Shown: piece by piece, positions 53,261 through 64,000 of the stretch
Layout: every line of letters starts with the position of its first letter
Position numbering within the stretch: position 1 is the stretch's first letter
Assembly (NCBI GenBank): GCA_039707655.1
Contig: CM077671.1
Coordinates: forward strand, 246,387,095-246,451,094
Direction of reading: 5' to 3'
DNA from: Elymus sibiricus
Taxonomy: Eukaryota; Streptophyta; Magnoliopsida; Poales; Poaceae
DNA length: 64,000 nucleotides
Translations under genes and position numbers: made by a program
The notes under the pieces: model-generated
Told to the model about the DNA's origin: nothing
Database searches by the model: none
Seen by the model: the letters and a program-made list of their open reading frames with translations, nothing else

Positions 53261-55773
53261 GTCTCTCACTTGCACTAGAGTCAATAATCTAGTTAGCACA
53301 TTTTACTTTCACACCAATGGCAATCCGGTGTGAGTACATGCTTTGCTTGTGGTACAAACTTCGTCCTATAGAATCTGACAACTTCAAATCCGTGTGTATC
53401 ATTTGCATTTCAATGCATCGACCATGCTTTCACAAAAATTCATAATTTTGTGAAACTGGCCTTATATATATTGAATCACTTGTAGAACCTTTTATTCCTT
53501 AGACTTAGCTATGAAACCACTATTAAGAACAGTGTTCCATTGGCACAATTATCCAGAAACCATACCAAGTTCATAAATGAAATTTTGATTCATTATCCTC
53601 CATTGTTGATTCTAAAGCGACAATATAGTCAGCCTTTTGTTATAGAATTCACCACGGTAACTTTCTTGAACAAATTCCAACTTACTGTGCCACCATAAAT
53701 CATTTAACTAAAATCGAAATTGCGATGAAGATTTTGTCAATGTACTACTTACATCGAGCATGTATTAATGTAATCCCTTACACAATCTCTTCATTTTCTC
53801 CGTATGCGAGAAACATGTCGTCAGTACTTAATGACATTTTTACTGTTGTCCTATGATCAACAATTTGACCATTCTGGTAACTATACTCACAACTTACTTG
53901 GAGTACTAGACATATCTGGTCATTACATACCATGGAATATAATTAACACAAATGTGATTGAAATCATGTATTTCACTCATCAGTATTTCAGGATATCGAT
54001 TCTTGCTTAAAACTCCTTCCATGTGACTTCGACAAGAAACTTTTCTTGGTGTTTTCATACTAAACTGCTTTAGTATTTTGTCAATATGTATTTTGGCTAA
54101 GACCGATTTAGACACTACTATCTCCGTAGATTATTATGCCTAATAACATGACTGTATTGCTTAAGTACTTTACAGAAAAACTAGTTTCAATAAAGTCTTA
54201 GTTCGTGTCAAGAAATTTATATAATTTCTAATCAACAATGTGTCATGCACACATAGTGTTTAGAAATATTATCATGCTTCCACTTACTTTCTTGAAAATA
54301 CAAGCATCTTTGCTTCCCTCGGTAAACTTATTTGACAATTTCATCAGAACAAAGATTCCAACTCCATTATGCTTGCTTCAGTCCATTATAGGAACTCGTG
54401 AAGTTTGCACACTTACAAGCATCCTATGGATTGACAAAATTACCTTGGACCGCATCAAATATACAACCTTGGTTCTATTTCCATCTCATGGCAATAATTT
54501 TGACATACATCTATTAAATCTCATAATTGAAATATGTAGTAATTGCTAGTTTAACCTGAACTGACTTTTAAGTATTGCTATGATGAGATAATCTCATTAT
54601 TGTTAATTCCTTGATCTTGTCATAAACTATTTGCAACAAGTCAAGATTTATAAAACTCTTTTATCTTTGTCAATTTATAGATCCATTACTATACATTAGA
54701 CTCTAAGTCTTCCGGAGGGTTCATCAAGTTCTAAACTTGATTCAGATATATGAATGCTATCTCGGATTACTTTGGCATATAGCCATTTCCGGAGTCGGGG
54801 CCCATCAACATTTCTCTGTGTATCATAGGTTCATTATTTATTTCAACAATATTTCGGCTGCACATCACGAAGCTTTGCACGAATTTTCCTCAACCTATAT
54901 AGTTCAGCCGCAAGTTCGACCTAAGTCTCTATATCTCATGTGGAGGCTATTGTATCAGTCGTTGTAGGAAATTCAAGAACCACTTCTAGTGTTTCTTTTC
55001 TTTGACCTAATTATGAAGATTTTGTAATCTCGTCAAGTTGCATTGTCCTCCCACTCACTCTTTTGCAGAAAACATTTTCTTCAAAAAAATTACACTCTGT
55101 CGCAAAACAATTTGGCCTCGGCGTAGTTGTAGAGGAATACCTAACCATTTCGGATAACCAACAAAATAGCACTTATCATTTCATATCTTATATGGTGTCA
55201 TTTCAACAGTTCTGATGGCGCGCTTTTTCAATGTAAAATCCACGGCCTCTAAAGCATCGCATTGAAAGTATATTGACAATTGATTTAATGTCATCTTTGA
55301 TCTTACCATGTCAAACATAGATTGATTACATCTACTCAAATCACTCTATTCTTAGTAGTGTTCTAGGAGATGCAAGCTATAAAATTCTTTTTAGCTCATC
55401 ACACATTCGCTAAACTTGCAACTCAATTTTTTGTTTCTATAATTGTAGAAACATAACTCTATTGTTACAATAATTCCTACTTCATTCTGAAACTTTACAT
55501 TCTAGATTGCTCTGGATATGGGGTTTGCTCTTTCTATTCTTCCACGACCACTTCCTTCACTCTTTGCTTATATGTTGCTAGCTCCGACTTGACCTCTTCC
55601 CCACCAGGCTGGCTCCAACTTGCGGTAACGCCTTGTGGCCTTGGGTCACGCCTTCCAGGAGTGGGCCACTTCATAACAAGATGAGATACAAGCAACAAGA
55701 TGTGGGAAACAAAGGAATGCCGGTTCCAATCTAGCGCTCATGCGTACTATTCACACCCGGAATTGTTAACTTT
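53261..55773 (-). mobile_element. Decayed internal region of the BARE1/Angela-like element
   Basis: About 2.5 kb adjoining the PPT. AT-rich, with no frame longer than about 100 codons. Context, with an LTR and PPT of this family immediately left, implies a degraded copia pol region running leftward. I could not align individual domains. The last ~200 bases may be a different sequence. Confidence 0.4.
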
Positions 55774-55791
55774 GGGGGGGGGGGGGGGGGG
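55774..55791. repeat. G homopolymer (18 bases)
   Basis: Uninterrupted G run, followed by ATA and eight more G. A likely site of length variation. Confidence 0.9.
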
Positions 55792-55844
55792 ATAGGGGGG
55801 GGTTCCAGTTGAACATTGAAATGACATAATTATAAATTTGACAA

Positions 55845-56165
55845 AAAAACAAAATTTTGGGAAATTTTCAAAAATGGGAAAAAATCACAAATTCAAACAA
55901 AGTTTACCAAATTTAGAAAAAACACAAAAAATCATAAAAGTTCACAAAAATTCAAAAATAGTTTTGAGAAAAGTTAATTAAATTTGGAAAAAGTTCACAG
56001 TTTTTTGGGGAATTTTTTTGCAAAATTGAAAATAAGTTTACAAAAAAATGAAAAAAATCATGAATTTGGAAGAAGTTTTTTTAAAAAAGTTCACAAAATT
56101 AAAAAAACGAATATGGAAATAGTTCACGTATTTAGAAAAACAAGACGGAAAAACCAACTGGGAAG
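55845..56165. repeat. A-rich degenerate repeat (AAAAGTTCACAAATTTGG type)
   Basis: Irregular copies of AAAAAGTTCAC and AATTTGGAAAA follow one another for about 300 bp. Such stretches are common in Triticeae intergenic DNA and DNA transposons. No gene. Confidence 0.6.
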
Positions 56166-56199
56166 CGGAAATAAGAATCATAAGGGGGTTCAAGCAACT

Positions 56200-56620
56200 T
56201 CATTTGCTACATTTAACATTCTAAGCACAAACCCTGAGGAATCCTAGACACAATTAGGGAAGTCTCTTAGCTTTACAAGCAAACAGAATGTCAGTCCAAG
56301 TAAGAATACCATATGTAATGTACACCACGCCTCCCAAACCGAATCCATCCTTGTCTACTAAACTGACAGCGCCTGAGATAGCTTGTGAAGAACAACCACC
56401 ACAACACAGTTTTGCTGTACAAAATTGTCATATAAATCAGCAAGCTATCGCCTCAGAGCCGCTGTCCCTGGCACAAACTGCCAATAGACATGCTTGCATT
56501 TCTTTTCTTTTCTTTGGGGCTCCGGCATTCTGCTATCCAATGCCAAATGTCAACACAGCCAACTCCAGGGAACTACAACAAAATTTATCTAACCTGGCTC
56601 TAAATTGCTAGTTTGTTATC
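56200..56620 (-). other. MED14: Inferred 3' untranslated region of MED14
   Basis: Sequence following the MED14 stop with moderate base composition and no transposon signature, down to the A-rich repeat. The polyadenylation site cannot be fixed. TTTGTACAG near 56420 is a plausible upstream signal. Confidence 0.4.
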
Positions 56621-62363
<5,743 letters not shown>

Positions 62364-63137
62364 CTGGAATAAAAACAACATATTTGATCACTTAATATAT
62401 GGAGCAAAGAAACATGTCTATTCACGCACTTATACAGGTCATGTATAAGAGAATACCAATTGTATTAATACAGCCAGAGACACTTATCAGCAGACCACAC
62501 AGCAGCTATATAAGGATGTAAATAGTGATCTCAAACAAGTTACATGTCCTGGAGGTTATTTGCCATTAATACAGTTATCCTTGATTCAAAATCCCACACA
62601 AAAGATGCTGCTTCAGCAGACCTGACCATGGGAGTCCATGGGCCCAGCTTAAAGCAGCCCCCCCCCCCCCCCCCTCAAAAAAAAAAAACAAGCATGTGGT
62701 AAATATAAAGAATGTTCTGTTAGGCTTGGGCCTGGCCCGCTGGTAGTTGAAGGCTATGATGTCTAATACAAAACCACACGAATTGTTCTAGGCCTCATAC
62801 ATTTCTTATACAAAATCACATGAGTGGCTCAACAGAGAACAGCTGGTGGGAGGAGCTGGATCATATTGAAAGTTAGGCGCTTAGACACCATCACAGGAAG
62901 TATTGGCTAGGGCTGGAGAACCCAGGCTGCATGTGTCAGTACAAGAGGGCAACGAGAAGTAGATAATACTTCTATTTTCTTCAGGAAATGGACAACGTCT
63001 TAAAACTCCCTAGACCTTGCAAATATGCTACTACGCTTTTCTTCCAGATGTTGACCGACTCGAGTCCACTTTCTTGCTGCTTAGTGACTGCACATAGTAT
63101 CCCGAGTCTATAACATTAACAGTACAGCAAAGAAATA
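62364..63137. other. MED14: MED14 intron sequence, upstream of the first visible exon
   Basis: Acceptor TTTTTATTCCAG adjoins the exon at 62363. No further exon is recognised up to 64000. Includes a C17 run (62658-62674) followed by TC and an A12 run. The rest is ordinary intron. Confidence 0.55.
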
Positions 63138-63348
63138 CCACCCACCTTCTGGTTTGTAAGGCCTGTGCGTATCTCTAGATCATCAATTTGATCAACGTAA
63201 TATGAGTTATATATCACAAAAAGTACACCATTAGAAACTTCATTCGACTACAAATTTTACTATATACTTTTTGTGGCATATAACTTGTATTACATTGATC
63301 AAATTAGCGACCCAAAAATACGCGTAGGCCTTAAAACTGGAAGGGAGG
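63138..63348. mobile_element. Stowaway-like MITE with long arms (211 bp)
   Basis: Arms of about 85 bp: AAGGCCTGTGCGTAT ... TTTGATCAACGTAAT pairs with ATTACATTGATCAAA ... ATACGCGTAGGCCTT. Flanked by TA at 63136-63137 and 63349-63350. Terminal repeats CCACCCACCTTCTGG and complement are imperfect. Confidence 0.75.
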
Positions 63349-63350
63349 TA

Positions 63351-63388
63351 CTCCCTCTGTAAGGTCTTATATCACATTACAGAGGGAG
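63351..63388. mobile_element. Minimal Stowaway remnant (38 bp)
   Basis: CTCCCTCTGTAA and TTACAGAGGGAG flank 14 bases. TA on both sides (63349-63350, shared with the neighbouring MITE, and 63389-63390). Confidence 0.75.
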
Positions 63389-63646
63389 TAGTATATTTAA
63401 GTAATTATGTACACACATTTATAATTTAGTGCACTTTACACATATATTTTTCTATACCATAAGAGATAAGACTAATCCTGCAAGAGGGAATGGGGAGAAG
63501 TGGAAATCTATGGGACCAGAGGAATATGCTTGAACCAGAAAACATCGAACGTACCCAATTGATATTCCATACAAAGTCGTTTTTTTTGTGAACTCTATAC
63601 GAATACATAATTCTAGAATGCACCCCACACCCACATATGATACATA

Positions 63647-63900
63647 CTCCCTCCGTTCCAGAATATAAGGTGTATCAATATTTGTGAAAGTCAAACTTGT
63701 GTATGTTTGACCAAGATTATAGAATAAAATAGACATTTACAATACAAAATAAATAAAATATGAAAATACTTCTCGCGATGGATCTAATGATACAAATTTG
63801 GTACTGTAGATATTGGTTTTTTTTTCTTCTAAAAACTTGATCAAACTTGTGTACGACTTTTGAAAAAACTAATACACCTTATGTTTTGGAACGGAGGGAG
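63647..63900. mobile_element. Stowaway MITE (254 bp)
   Basis: CTCCCTCCGTTCCAGAATATAAG and its near-complement CTTATGTTTTGGAACGGAGGGAG at the ends, TA at 63645-63646 and 63901-63902. Interior AT-rich. Confidence 0.9.
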
Positions 63901-64000
63901 TATTATTTAAATATTTTCATGACAAATCAACTCATGATTCTGATATTTTCACATGGCCCAATCTAGATATTTCTAGTAATATAGTCGGTTAAAGTGGCAA

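Noticed and set aside
63100..63180. Additional MED14 exon near 63.15 kb
   Set aside because: Apparent AG and GT signals fall in the end of a MITE; the coding stretch would be only about 17 bases.

Overview
This is nuclear DNA from a large, repeat-rich grass genome, most likely a Triticeae species (wheat, Aegilops or a close relative). The reasons are nested LTR retrotransposons of families familiar from that tribe, Stowaway MITEs with CTCCCTCC ends, a decayed BARE1/Angela-like LTR, and one intron-containing plant gene. Family names for transposons are from memory and unverified. Boundaries, target-site duplications (TSDs), primer-binding sites (PBS) and polypurine tracts (PPT) were read directly from the sequence.

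Layout, left to right. 1-17020 is a three-level nest. Element C is a Ty3/gypsy element of probable Tat lineage on the + strand, of which only the right end is present (13352-17020). It is broken by element B of the same LTR family on the - strand (1-13351, left end outside the window), and B is broken by element A, a complete Athila-like non-autonomous element (1449-8719). B and C both carry, antisense to their own transcription, a coiled-coil gene resembling the 'putative gypsy type transposon' proteins. 17021-18630 holds a 700-bp inverted repeat, a perfect 15-bp hairpin and a 5S-rRNA-like fragment. 18630-20417 is a ~500-bp tandem repeat, interrupted by element D, a complete Athila-like gypsy element (20418-30547, TSD TCATG) with degraded gag-pol and an intact third ORF.

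30553-32341 carries a 36-bp minisatellite and a 222-residue coiled-coil ORF with a TATA box. Element E, a complete Ty1/copia SIRE/Maximus-like element (32342-41380, - strand, TSD GATGG), sits upstream of it. 41381-46416 holds two probable solo LTRs, two unassigned ORFs (one with 13-residue repeats) and a GCTTC-rich stretch. Element F (46417-51224, TSD ATGTG) is the youngest insertion: its 147-bp LTRs differ at one base and its 1242-codon POL ORF is intact, but no capsid or zinc-knuckle domain is visible. 51225-55800 holds a CACTA-like terminus with an 84-bp array and a decayed BARE1/Angela-like copia remnant.

56200-64000 is the only clear host gene: the 3' two thirds of MED14 (Mediator subunit 14, SWP/STRUWWELPETER in Arabidopsis) on the - strand. 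Four exons with matching splice phases are visible, and the introns contain five MITEs and a tandem duplication. The 5' exons lie beyond the right edge. Apart from MED14, almost everything with coding capacity in the window belongs to transposable elements.
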